Positions 1-7,484 of a DNA stretch of 12,648 nucleotides are shown in pieces. The stretch covers positions 1-12,648 of the forward strand of contig DYON01000054.1 of assembly GCA_020720525.1 (NCBI GenBank), given 5' to 3'. Within the stretch, counting starts at the first letter, position 1, and the number at the start of each line of letters is the position of its first letter. A model generated the notes under the pieces. That model saw only the letters and a program-made list of their open reading frames with translations. It had not been told where the DNA came from and made no database searches. Source of the DNA: Acetofilamentum sp. GTDB lineage: Bacteria > Bacteroidota > Bacteroidia > Bacteroidales > DTU049. A program made the position numbers and the translations under genes.

Positions 1-167
1 GAAAGGAGATCAAGGTCATCCAAGCCGAACTCTATCAAAACCAGCAAGGCTGGGCGGCCTACACAGCTCGCGAAGCATATTTTCAACGATTTATGCAAGA
101 ATATGCCGAGATTGATTACATTCAAACATCATTCAGGGTTTGGAAAACCATCCTGCATCGACTTTGA
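1..167 (+). CDS. C-terminal fragment of an unidentified protein (5' end outside window)
   Basis: The frame whose first full codon begins at base 3 is open to a TGA at 165-167, giving 54 residues that end in FRVWKTILHRL. The other two plus frames give less protein-like translations: frame 2 stops inside the region, and frame 1 runs to a TAA just beyond it with an unconvincing composition. The fragment is rich in Gln, Tyr, Phe and Arg (for example NQQGWAAYTAREAYFQRF), which suits a helical cytoplasmic tail. There is no visible membrane segment or catalytic motif. It converges on the minus-strand T9SS gene with a 22-bp gap. I do not recognise the family, and too little is present to assign a function. 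It is a real gene end rather than a chance frame only on the basis of composition and the clean stop. Confidence 0.55.
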   Translation, partial: KEIKVIQAELYQNQQGWAAYTAREAYFQRFMQEYAEIDYIQTSFRVWKTILHRL

Positions 168-189
168 AAATTAAGAGAAAGCTTTATTG

Positions 190-2229
190 TTACCGAATCA
201 ATATAATATGTCCTTTTTTATGAAACGACTGTCCATCGGGTAGTTCAAGCGATAATACATAATGGTAAACTCCTAATGGTGCAGGGGAGCCATCGTTATT
301 CCCATCCCAGCATTCGTTGAAGTTGGTGCTGTTAAACATTTCTTCACCTAGTTTATTAAAGACGATAAATGAATATGAATTGTGGTCGATGAATACTCCC
401 ATTGGACAGAATGTTTTGTTGTAACCATCTGGAGCAAATGCATTGGCAATAAATATACGTGGAATTTGCTGTATAGAAAAGGAGTTCGAGCTGGCAGTAT
501 CGACGAATCCAAATGGATTGCCAGCTGCTTCTATTGCCTCTAGCCTGTAGGTGAAAAGTCCATTACTCAAAATAAAAGTCGCAACATCATCGATGCTGTT
601 TCCAAAACCTGGTGGAAATGTGGCAATGGGAATTGGGTCGGGAATACCATCGACCGAACGATAAAGACGCAACTCTTGAATTCCGGTTGGCCAACCTTCG
701 TAATCGTTCCATTCAATTTCGTTGGTGAGGTCACTCAGCGCTTTTCCATGCAGATGAATTGTTTTTGCGGTATCGCTACTCATCGCTTCGTTGTTGCAAC
801 TGTCTATAACAACCACTCGGTAAAAGACGGGTCGATCGTTGGCATTTGTAATCAAATCGTTAAAGTTGTAATCCGATTGTCCCGAAAAAGTGTGGTAGTC
901 AATCGAAAGGAATGGACCTGAAGCGGAAAATGAATTTTGAAGCGAGAATGCTTTCACATACACCGTTGGATCAACAATCCAGTGGATAAAAACAGAGCCA
1001 TCTGGCTGAACTGATGCCGTGCGAATATAAATGTATGAAGGTAAATCGGGGAAATTGACCGAAACGCAGGCAATTTCAGATGAGGAATGCAGCCCCAATA
1101 GCGAAACGGCATTGATATAGTAGCAATAATTGCTTCCATCGTTGAGCCCGTTAGCAGTGAATTGAGTAGTTGATCCAGATACCGATGTCAACAGGGTAAA
1201 TGGACTTCCATTCTCAGAAAAAAAGATGTCGTATTGTGCTACTCCACCCGAGAAACCAAGATATTCAGTCCATCCCAGTTCAATGGAGCGGCCACAAATA
1301 TCGGCAGATGCAGTCAGAATCGTAGATGTGTGACCGTTGGTAAGAGGACTGGTAATTCCACATGAATCGATTGCAGCTATACAATACGATTCGGGATTGG
1401 TATCGGCATTCGAAAGTAGGTTTTCGTACGAAGTGGTTCCAATTCCCCATACAGTGTCGATTGGTGTCCACACGCCTGCAAGAAATTGATAAATAATATA
1501 TCCTTCGGTATCGCCCGAAGCGGATGGTTGCCAGCCCAATGTTGCATTTTGAGTTAATCGATCAACCGATACGCTGTCGAGAATTGGAATTTCGGGTGGA
1601 ATCAGATTCTGATAAATATCGCCATCAATCGACGAAACAGAAATACAGCCCATTGCATCGGGTTGCTCGATTCTGAAATTGATGAAACTGTTGCAAATAT
1701 CGATGGTGTCGGTAAAAAAAGTACTGCTACTCGTTCCACTCAGATTCCATATTCCTATCGGATACTCATAATAAATGCTGTAATTGCCAGATGTAGGCAG
1801 AACAGGATTGTGAAGCTGATTCCAGTTCATTGGTGCTGTTCCATTCAATGGATTTGCAACCGAAAGCATGATGGTTGATAAGGTGTCGCTTTCCGACGAG
1901 TACTGATATGTAGGAGCGTCGGAACGAGTTACCATATAATAAAAACCTTGTTGTATCTGAGCATTAGCACCAACATGCAGATAGTTGCTCTGAGCATAAA
2001 TGTTGATGTTGGCTATCTGGATATAGGGACCAGCAAGACTTGTAGAATAGAAAATTTCGTATTCATCGAAAACACCTCCAGGATCGCTTGGAACAACCCA
2101 AATGAGTTCAACATCGCCATTACTTTTTGTATCGAGACAGCGCAATGAAGGCGCATTTAGTGCTCCCCATAGCAATTGTGTCTGCACGAGCAGAACAAAA
2201 ATTGCAATAAGGAAGCGATGTGAGGTCAT
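190..2229 (-). CDS. Secreted multi-FN3-like protein with T9SS type B (gliding-motility-associated) C-terminal sorting domain
   Basis: This 679-residue protein starts with a signal peptide (SHR, then a hydrophobic stretch at about residues 6-22, with cleavage likely near WGA/L). Six beta-rich modules of about 87-100 residues follow. Each ends in a similar strand containing Tyr or Phe near residues 98, 185, 282, 370, 470 and 561, and modules 3 and 5 share an IDSC motif. They look like fibronectin type III-like domains. Residues 588-679 match the CHU_C/type B sorting domain: FIANAFAPDG, then FIVFNKLGEEMF, then CWDGNNDG, then PLGVYHYVL, ending in KKGHIILIR. In that family this domain directs export through the outer membrane by the type IX system, and proteins are then released or surface-attached. 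No catalytic domain is visible, so an adhesive or structural role is an inference. Its ATG lies 3 bp after the stop of the upstream M16 gene, with a purine-rich GGAAAAG inside that gene's end, so it is probably translated from the same mRNA. Confidence 0.9.
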   Translation of the reverse strand: MTSHRFLIAIFVLLVQTQLLWGALNAPSLRCLDTKSNGDVELIWVVPSDPGGVFDEYEIFYSTSLAGPYIQIANINIYAQSNYLHVGANAQIQQGFYYMVTRSDAPTYQYSSESDTLSTIMLSVANPLNGTAPMNWNQLHNPVLPTSGNYSIYYEYPIGIWNLSGTSSSTFFTDTIDICNSFINFRIEQPDAMGCISVSSIDGDIYQNLIPPEIPILDSVSVDRLTQNATLGWQPSASGDTEGYIIYQFLAGVWTPIDTVWGIGTTSYENLLSNADTNPESYCIAAIDSCGITSPLTNGHTSTILTASADICGRSIELGWTEYLGFSGGVAQYDIFFSENGSPFTLLTSVSGSTTQFTANGLNDGSNYCYYINAVSLLGLHSSSEIACVSVNFPDLPSYIYIRTASVQPDGSVFIHWIVDPTVYVKAFSLQNSFSASGPFLSIDYHTFSGQSDYNFNDLITNANDRPVFYRVVVIDSCNNEAMSSDTAKTIHLHGKALSDLTNEIEWNDYEGWPTGIQELRLYRSVDGIPDPIPIATFPPGFGNSIDDVATFILSNGLFTYRLEAIEAAGNPFGFVDTASSNSFSIQQIPRIFIANAFAPDGYNKTFCPMGVFIDHNSYSFIVFNKLGEEMFNSTNFNECWDGNNDGSPAPLGVYHYVLSLELPDGQSFHKKGHIILIR

Positions 2230-2232
2230 AAT

Positions 2233-3525
2233 TTATTTGTCTTTTCCAACAATCAACACATGCATGTTTTCAGGAATGAGGTATTTACGAACTGTGTTCA
2301 AAATATCGTCGGGTGTTGCCGAAACTGCTTTGTTCCAATAGTTGCTGTAATAAATTTCGGGAAGCAATCCTTCGGGATGCACAGTCTGAAGTCTGTCCGA
2401 TAGCTGAAAAGGACCGTCCATACTGCGTAGAAAATGTCCAAAAAGATAGTTGCGAGCGGTGTTCAATTCTTCGTTGCTGACTGGTTTTGTTGATAAACGA
2501 GAAATTTCTTTAAAAATTTCATCAACGGCAATTGAAGTTGTTTCGGCTTTAACCTCGGTTTGAATACTCAAATGTGCTGAATATGGTTTTGTGGATATTC
2601 CTGACGAAATTCCATAGGTGAGTCCCTTTTCTTCGCGGATCGATTTCATCAATCTGCTGCCAAAATAGCCTCCCAAAATGGTGTTTGCAAGCATTAGCAG
2701 CGGAAAGTCTTCGTGTTTTCGACCAACAACTGGTACTCCGAAAACAATTGCAGATTGTACAGCCTCAGCTACTTCGATATAATGTCGTTTTTCAGTGGCT
2801 TCTTCAATATTAAAAGAGGATTCTATGAACGATTCTTTTGCTACAAAAATCGGATTTGCAAAAAGTTTGTCGAGTTCTGACATTACATTGCCATCAACAT
2901 GTCCACTCAAATAGGCTTTGCTTTCTTGAAAAGAAATTTGTTTATAGAAGTCGAATAAATCTTCTGCAGCGAGGTTGTCGAAGTCGCTCTCTTTCAGAAT
3001 CTTTCCATAAGGATGATTCTCGCCAAATAAAAATGCGGGAAAAACTCTTCGAGCTATTCCCATCACTTTTCGACTGCTGATTGCAAAATCTTGCTTGTTG
3101 TTGGCCAGCAAAGTCTTCATTTCATTTTCAGGGAAAGAAGGCTCTGTGAGAATAGATTGGATAAGTGGAAGCATCGATAGCAATTTGTCGTAAACGGCAT
3201 AAATGCTTAAATTGATGTAGTGATGCGATGCGCCAATGTCGATATGTGCTCCGTTGAAGTCGATGGCTTCGGCAATGGCAAAAGCATTCATCGATTTTGT
3301 TCCTTCGCTGAGCATGCGCGCTGTGGTAGAAGCCTGTAGCGGTTTTTGCTGATGCCACGAACCTGTGGGAATGGCAAGGTCGAGTTTTACAACTCCCGAA
3401 CTGTTGTTTTCGAAGGTGTAGCAGGGAATATTTTTGCCCAAAACGCCCGAATGATATTCAGGAAAACCGTCGAACTGCAACGATTTGAGTGTTGGCGGAT
3501 TAAGTCTGTCGATATCGTTTTTCAT
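2233..3525 (-). CDS. M16 family peptidase-like protein, non-catalytic R/Y subunit
   Basis: This 430-residue protein has the usual length of a single M16B subunit (two tandem half-domains). Where the zinc motif HxxEH should be (about residues 66-76) it reads QASTTARMLSEGT, so the zinc-binding histidines and catalytic Glu are absent. It does keep the substrate-binding R/Y pair typical of M16: GSRLMKSIREEKGLTY gives Arg297 and Tyr304, within a well-conserved C-terminal half. In known two-subunit M16 enzymes this kind of subunit holds the substrate C-terminus or core while the partner supplies zinc. The partner is the gene just upstream (3565-4803), which has the opposite pattern. There is no signal peptide, so it is expected in the cytoplasm. 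The start ATG at 3525 is 39 bp after the partner's stop, in an AT-rich spacer with no clear ribosome site. It lies in the middle of a three-gene minus-strand cluster. The family call is firm; the substrate is unknown. Confidence 0.9.
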   Translation of the reverse strand: MKNDIDRLNPPTLKSLQFDGFPEYHSGVLGKNIPCYTFENNSSGVVKLDLAIPTGSWHQQKPLQASTTARMLSEGTKSMNAFAIAEAIDFNGAHIDIGASHHYINLSIYAVYDKLLSMLPLIQSILTEPSFPENEMKTLLANNKQDFAISSRKVMGIARRVFPAFLFGENHPYGKILKESDFDNLAAEDLFDFYKQISFQESKAYLSGHVDGNVMSELDKLFANPIFVAKESFIESSFNIEEATEKRHYIEVAEAVQSAIVFGVPVVGRKHEDFPLLMLANTILGGYFGSRLMKSIREEKGLTYGISSGISTKPYSAHLSIQTEVKAETTSIAVDEIFKEISRLSTKPVSNEELNTARNYLFGHFLRSMDGPFQLSDRLQTVHPEGLLPEIYYSNYWNKAVSATPDDILNTVRKYLIPENMHVLIVGKDK

Positions 3526-3564
3526 ATTGATTGCTGAGTGTAAGACAAGTTTTTTTTGAAAAGG

Positions 3565-4803
3565 TTATTTGCTGGGTTCATAAAACAACTCCGACAAATT
3601 GTTGTCGCGAAAAATGGTTTTGGCAACCCGAATAATGTCGTTGCGACTTATTTGCTTGTATTTTTCCACTTCGCTGTTCATGTCGGCGGCGTCGCCTATC
3701 CATTCGTATATCGCTAAATTCATTGCTTTGTTGAGGATGCTGGTTTTTGCGAATTCGAATGCCGATTCAATTTTGTTTTTCACTTTTTCGAGCTCGTGGT
3801 CGCTGAAATTGCCAGCAACAATTTCTGCTATTTCGTTATCAATTGCTTTAAGTGCATCGTCGAAACTTTGTCCATCCGAAAGCTCACCTTGAATCATGAA
3901 TAAACCTGGGTCAAAATCGCCTGAAATATAAGCGTTTAAGCTCGAAAATAAATTGAGCTTTTTTACAACATTCTGATACAATCGCGACGAAGGACCATTC
4001 GACAGCAAATCGGAAATGAGATCGCAAACTTTATAGTCGGGATGATTGCGTTCGGGCATATGCCAAGCTTTAAAAACTGAGCGAAACGGCACATCGCGTT
4101 CGAGTACAAGTTTTCTCTTTTCGGTTTGTGCTGGTTCGGTTGCAATTTGATGAATTGCACTATGTGGTTTATCGATTCCGCCAAACCATTTTTCGATGAG
4201 TGGAAGAACTGTTTTGCTGTCGAGTGGACCAGCAACCGAAAGAATTGCATTTGCAGGATTGTACCATTTTGAATAAAATGCTTTTACATCGTCCATGGTT
4301 GCGTTTTCGATATGTCCAATTTCCTTTCCAATGGTTGCCCATTTATAGGGATGTGTTTTAAATGCCATGGGGCGCAAATGCAACCATGCGTCGCCATAAG
4401 GCTGATTGAGATAACGCTGTTTGAATTCTTCCACCACCACCTTGCGCTGCACTTCGAGCGATTTTTCGGAAAATGCCAAATTGAGCATCCGGTCCGATTC
4501 GAGCCAGAATGCTGTTTCGATATTGTTGGCGGGCAACGATATATAGTAATTGGTGAAATCGTTGTTGGTGAACGCATTGTTCTCGCCTCCAGCTTGTTCT
4601 ACGGGTGTATCGTATTCAGGAATATTGACACTTCCTCCAAACATTAAATGCTCGAATAGGTGAGCAAAGCCCGTTCGGTTTTCGTCTTCGTCGCGTGCTC
4701 CCACTCCGTAAAGAATATTTACAACGGCCATTGGAGTTGAAATGTCGTTGTGTATCAAAACTTTAAGACCGTTTTGAAGTGTGAATTTTTCAAATTGAAC
4801 CAT
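3565..4803 (-). CDS. M16 family zinc metallopeptidase, catalytic subunit
   Basis: This 412-residue protein has the inverted zinc motif HLFEH at residues 48-52: His48 and His52 bind zinc and Glu51 is the catalytic base. It sits in the typical context GFAHLFEHLMFGG, and the downstream acidic ligand is likely Glu125 or Glu126 (VVVEEF). The N-terminal FTLQNGLKVLIHND is the classic M16 opening. The C-terminal half is recognisable (SNGPSSRLYQNV), but the R/Y pair is lost: Val280 and Ser287 occupy the positions aligned with Arg297 and Tyr304 of the partner gene. This is the complementary half of a heterodimeric M16B peptidase, which would degrade or process peptides in the cytoplasm (no signal peptide). 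The ATG at 4803 is preceded by a weak AAGGA about 10 bases upstream and by a TAnnTTTG promoter box, so it is the first gene of the minus-strand cluster. Physiological substrate unknown. Confidence 0.93.
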   Translation of the reverse strand: MVQFEKFTLQNGLKVLIHNDISTPMAVVNILYGVGARDEDENRTGFAHLFEHLMFGGSVNIPEYDTPVEQAGGENNAFTNNDFTNYYISLPANNIETAFWLESDRMLNLAFSEKSLEVQRKVVVEEFKQRYLNQPYGDAWLHLRPMAFKTHPYKWATIGKEIGHIENATMDDVKAFYSKWYNPANAILSVAGPLDSKTVLPLIEKWFGGIDKPHSAIHQIATEPAQTEKRKLVLERDVPFRSVFKAWHMPERNHPDYKVCDLISDLLSNGPSSRLYQNVVKKLNLFSSLNAYISGDFDPGLFMIQGELSDGQSFDDALKAIDNEIAEIVAGNFSDHELEKVKNKIESAFEFAKTSILNKAMNLAIYEWIGDAADMNSEVEKYKQISRNDIIRVAKTIFRDNNLSELFYEPSK

Positions 4804-4819
4804 AGAAATATTTTTCCTT

Positions 4820-4849
4820 CAAAGTTAAATAAATATCTTTGACACCAAA
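4820..4849 (-). promoter_or_regulatory. Candidate Bacteroidota-type promoter for the M16 cluster
   Basis: Read on the minus strand, TAACTTTG (4827 to 4820) fits the Bacteroidota -7 box TAnnTTTG. A TTTG (4849 to 4846) lies 18 bases upstream, close to the usual 19-21 base spacing of the -33 element. Transcription would start near 4814, leaving a leader of about 11 bases before the ATG at 4803. The motif is short and AT-rich sequence can produce it by chance, but its position is correct. Confidence 0.5.
4834..4841 (+). promoter_or_regulatory. Candidate -7 promoter box for the ClC gene
   Basis: TATCTTTG matches TAnnTTTG and ends 16 bases before the ATG at 4858. The region where a -33 TTTG is expected (about 4810-4815) contains only a T-run, so the upstream half is weak. 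It lies back to back with the minus-strand box, inside the 54-bp divergent gap. Confidence 0.4.
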
Positions 4850-4857
4850 ATAAAGCA

Positions 4858-6636
4858 ATGCCGTTGCGCGAATATTTAATTGATAAACCAGTTTCATACT
4901 ATAAGAAACTAATCCGACACAAGCAATTTGTGCTTCTGTTGAGTATTCTTATTGGAGTGATAGCTGGTCTTGCGGCTGTGCTCTTAAAAACATCGGTTCA
5001 TTACATCGAGGCTTTTGTGCGCAATCAAGCCAATGTTGAATCTGAAAACATTTACTACCTAATTTTGCCTGTTCTTGGAATATTTGTGACGGTTTTGTTT
5101 ACGTATTATATTATAAAGGATGATATTGGACACGGAGTTTCGCGCATATTGTACGCATTGTCGAAGGGAAGTGCCAAAATGAAGCGTCACAATATGTATT
5201 CGAGTATGGTTGGCTGCAGTCTAACTTCTGGTATGGGCGGCTCAGTTGGAATGGAGGCTCCCATTTTGGCTACTGGAGCTGCTATTGGTGCAAATGTTGG
5301 CGAATGGTTCAATCAGTCGCATCGAACGCGTATGCTTCTAATTGGGGCTGGAACTGCGGGTGCTATGGCTGCAATTTTCAAAGCTCCCATTGCTGGATTG
5401 ATCTTTGCGCTTGAGGTTTTGGCTCTCGATATTACCGCAGCGTCTATCATTCCTTTGCTTATAAGTGCAGTCTCTGGAGCAATGGTATCAACTTTTTTAC
5501 TTGGCGAAAATATTGAATTTTACTTTTCAGTGCGTGGAAAAGTCGATTTTGCCAATATTCCTTACTACATTGTATTGGGAATATTTGCAGGCTTGGTTTC
5601 GCTTTACTTTTTGCGCGCCAATAGTTTTATAGAAACAACAGTTCAAAAAATTAAGAAAAAGTTTCTTCGAGTATTAATTGCTGGAATTGGCGTTGGAGCA
5701 TTGATTTTTTTCCTTCCTCCATTGTATGGCGAAGGTTATTCGGACATGAAAATGATTTTAAGTGGTCAAATTCACGATCTTGCCAACAATTCTTTCTTCT
5801 ATTCTTTCAATGAAAATTCTTGGGCTTTTGTGGGTTATTTGGGTTTGATTCTCATTCTAAAAGTGGTTGCGACTTCGCTCACTACTGGTGCAGGTGGGGT
5901 AGGTGGAGTATTTGCACCAGCTTTGTTTATGGGAGGGATTGTAGGAGCTGTTTTTGTGAAAACTGTCAATTTGCTCGAATTTGGAAATTTGGCTCCCGCA
6001 AACTTTATACTTGTTGGTATGGCTGGTATGGTTGCAGGTGTGGTTTCGGCTCCATTAACAGCTATTTTTCTCATTGCTGAAATAACAGGTGGATACAATC
6101 TTTTTATCCCTCTTATTATTACATCGAGTATTGCTTTTCTAACCACTCGTATCAAAGAACCATATTCAATTTATACTCAAGGTCTAGCGCGCAAAGGAGA
6201 GCTTATTACTCACGACCGCGATAAAACCGCTCTAACTTTATTGATGGTGAACGAAATGGTTGAAACTCAGTTCGAGATAGTTCGCTCAAATCAGACTTTA
6301 CGCAATTTAGTTGAAGCTATTTCGCGCTCGAATCGGAATCTTTTCCCTGTGGTTGACGAGGCTGGCAATTTCGATGGTGTTATTTCGCTCGACGATGTGC
6401 GACAATTGATGTTCGACCAATCGAAATACGACTCTGTTTATGTAAAAGACCTGATGCAGATGCCCGATGTGTTTGTAACCCTAAGCGATAATCTGGAAAC
6501 CGCCATTGCTAAATTTCGCAAAACGGGTTGGTACAATTTGCCTGTACTCGACGGCAAGAAATATGTTGGTTTTGTGTCGCGTTCTAACATTTTTATGATT
6601 TATCGAAGTAAAATCAAAGAATTTTCGGGAGATTGA
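4858..6636 (+). CDS. ClC-family chloride channel/transporter with C-terminal CBS domain pair
   Basis: This 592-residue inner-membrane protein has many hydrophobic helices across residues 22-430 and about 150 cytoplasmic residues after them. ClC selectivity-filter motifs appear in order. GHGVS (91-95) replaces the usual GSGIP. GMEAP (131-135) replaces G(K/R)EGP but keeps the gating Glu133. GGVFAP lies at 349-354. Tyr439 in PYSIY matches the central anion-coordinating Tyr. After FKAPIAGLIFALE, position 187 is Val; in E. coli ClC that position is the inner proton Glu203. Two CBS domains at about 466-525 and 530-588 (with FPVVDEAGNFDGVISLDD and LPVLDGKKYVGFVSRSN) suggest regulation by an adenine nucleotide or similar ligand. 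Its role is chloride or other anion movement across the inner membrane; whether it is a channel or an exchanger cannot be read directly. It is transcribed alone, divergent from the M16 cluster, and ends before a terminator-like palindrome. The ATG fits the start of the amphipathic N-terminal helix. Confidence 0.93.
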   Translation: MPLREYLIDKPVSYYKKLIRHKQFVLLLSILIGVIAGLAAVLLKTSVHYIEAFVRNQANVESENIYYLILPVLGIFVTVLFTYYIIKDDIGHGVSRILYALSKGSAKMKRHNMYSSMVGCSLTSGMGGSVGMEAPILATGAAIGANVGEWFNQSHRTRMLLIGAGTAGAMAAIFKAPIAGLIFALEVLALDITAASIIPLLISAVSGAMVSTFLLGENIEFYFSVRGKVDFANIPYYIVLGIFAGLVSLYFLRANSFIETTVQKIKKKFLRVLIAGIGVGALIFFLPPLYGEGYSDMKMILSGQIHDLANNSFFYSFNENSWAFVGYLGLILILKVVATSLTTGAGGVGGVFAPALFMGGIVGAVFVKTVNLLEFGNLAPANFILVGMAGMVAGVVSAPLTAIFLIAEITGGYNLFIPLIITSSIAFLTTRIKEPYSIYTQGLARKGELITHDRDKTALTLLMVNEMVETQFEIVRSNQTLRNLVEAISRSNRNLFPVVDEAGNFDGVISLDDVRQLMFDQSKYDSVYVKDLMQMPDVFVTLSDNLETAIAKFRKTGWYNLPVLDGKKYVGFVSRSNIFMIYRSKIKEFSGD

Positions 6637-6677
6637 TTCAATCTTCGTTGCTCTTTTCTTTTGCTTCTTACGCGCAT

Positions 6678-6733
6678 ACCCGCATAACCCTCACAGGGTT
6701 TTAAACCCTGTGAGGGTTTTTGGGCGGGTTTTT
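6678..6733 (+). terminator. Probable intrinsic terminator after the ClC gene
   Basis: A nested hairpin begins 42 bp after the ClC stop. An outer GC-rich stem, ACCCGC (6678-6683) with GCGGGT (6724-6729), encloses the long perfect stem at 6686-6718, and the outer stem is followed directly by TTTTT (6729-6733). The shorter inner stem also runs into a T-tract (6717-6721). This suits rho-independent termination of the ClC transcript. It may instead, or also, be a mobile REP-like palindrome tied to the next gene. Confidence 0.6.
6686..6718. repeat. Perfect 16-bp inverted repeat, REP-like palindrome upstream of the RAYT gene
   Basis: AACCCTCACAGGGTTT (6686-6701) is followed, after one T, by its exact reverse complement (6703-6718). 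Each arm is itself a small hairpin (AACCCT-CAC-AGGGTT), so the element can fold as one long stem or as two short ones. It sits 64 bp upstream of a REP-associated tyrosine transposase gene. In known RAYT systems such palindromes are the substrates the transposase cuts. No equally good copy flanks the 3' side of that gene. That this is the cognate REP is inference from position. Confidence 0.7.
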
Positions 6734-6782
6734 GGCGAGTAGAAAAAAAATACTATTTTTACAAATCAAAATACTTTGAACC

Positions 6783-7361
6783 ATGTTCCCTCCACTTCAA
6801 AAAGGGCGAATTTATCATATTTACAATCAAGGAAATAATCGAGAGAAAATATTCCTTTCGGAACGTAACTATTTGTATTTCATTTCTTTAGTTGAAAAAT
6901 ATTTGGTCCCGAATTACAATATCTATGCATTTAGTTTAATCCCTAATCATTTTCACTTTCTCATTGGTATTGATAACAATAGCGATTTACCCGACGATAA
7001 GCTGCATTTGCCACTATCGAATCTATTCAATGCCTATTCTCAGGCGTTCAATAAGGAAAATAGGCGAACTGGAAGTTTGTTTCGCGATCGCTACCGCAGA
7101 ACCTTAATTAATGATGAATCGCATTTTTTTATTGCCTTCCAATACATTCACCTCAACCACATAAAACATGGACTCTCGAAAAATGTTTTAGGTTACAAAT
7201 GGTCGTCGTTGAAGCTTTATTGCGACGATTTGTGCTCGTGGATTGACAAAAAACTTGTAATGTATATTGTTGGAAATATTGATAATTTGGTGGAAATTCA
7301 CCTGAAAAGAAAATCGCAGATTTTAGACGATGCGAATTTGGATGAATTTGAGCAACTTTAG
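6783..7361 (+). CDS. RAYT / IS200-like Y1 transposase (REP-associated tyrosine transposase)
   Basis: This 192-residue protein has the Y1 HUH-transposase layout. The N-terminal strand YHIYNQGNNREKIF (11-24) is typical of the family. The metal-binding HUH motif is His56-Phe-His58 in LIPNHFHFLIG. GSLFRDRYRR (97-106) is the conserved basic turn, and the probable catalytic tyrosine is Tyr121 in FQYIHLNHIKHG. The family makes single-strand nicks by forming a 5'-phosphotyrosine with DNA at hairpin substrates; RAYT members act on REP palindromes and are usually single-copy, domesticated genes. All key residues are present and the frame is intact, so it is probably active. It is longer than canonical IS200 TnpA (about 130-150 residues), as RAYTs are. 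The perfect palindrome just upstream supports the RAYT reading. The ATG at 6783 opens the conserved N-terminus. I see no clear TAnnTTTG promoter box and no strong ribosome site. Confidence 0.9.
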   Translation: MFPPLQKGRIYHIYNQGNNREKIFLSERNYLYFISLVEKYLVPNYNIYAFSLIPNHFHFLIGIDNNSDLPDDKLHLPLSNLFNAYSQAFNKENRRTGSLFRDRYRRTLINDESHFFIAFQYIHLNHIKHGLSKNVLGYKWSSLKLYCDDLCSWIDKKLVMYIVGNIDNLVEIHLKRKSQILDDANLDEFEQL

Positions 7362-7455
7362 AAAACGTATTGGGTAATATCTCCAATCAATATTTTCAAC
7401 ATAACTATGTGAACAGTCTGTTTTTATAGAAGCTTTTTTTTGGCATATTTTTAAT

Positions 7456-7463
7456 TACTTTTG
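7456..7463 (+). promoter_or_regulatory. Candidate -7 promoter box for the TPR-protein/helicase pair
   Basis: TACTTTTG fits TAnnTTTG and ends 21 bases before the ATG at 7485. No TTTG lies at the usual 19-21 base distance upstream: the nearest, at 7439-7442, leaves a spacer of only 13 bases. The rest of the gap 7362-7455 is AT-rich and shows no other clear element. Confidence 0.35.
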
Positions 7464-7484
7464 CCTCGTTAACCCATTTTGTAC

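Noticed and set aside
178..185. AAAGCTTT palindrome between the convergent genes, considered as a terminator
   Set aside because: It has no loop and no GC in the stem beyond GC at its centre; an 8-bp palindrome of this kind occurs by chance.
6631..6643. GATTGA-T-TCAATC inverted repeat at the ClC stop codon
   Set aside because: The one-base spacer cannot form a stable loop, and the much stronger hairpin follows 42 bp after the stop.
6739..6742. GTAG tetranucleotide near the RAYT palindrome, as found beside many REPs
   Set aside because: In described REPs it lies 5' of the hairpin on the same strand. Here it lies 3' of it, and a 4-base match is expected by chance.
7369..7387. ATTGG...CCAAT inverted repeat just after the RAYT gene, considered as a matching downstream REP or terminator
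   Set aside because: The stem is only 5 bp and AT-rich, no T-run follows, and it has no similarity to the upstream palindrome.
7479..7484. TTG start two codons upstream of the TPR protein's ATG
   Set aside because: The ATG at 7485 begins a standard signal peptide (MKKT...). The TTG would only add Met-Tyr and no ribosome site favours it.
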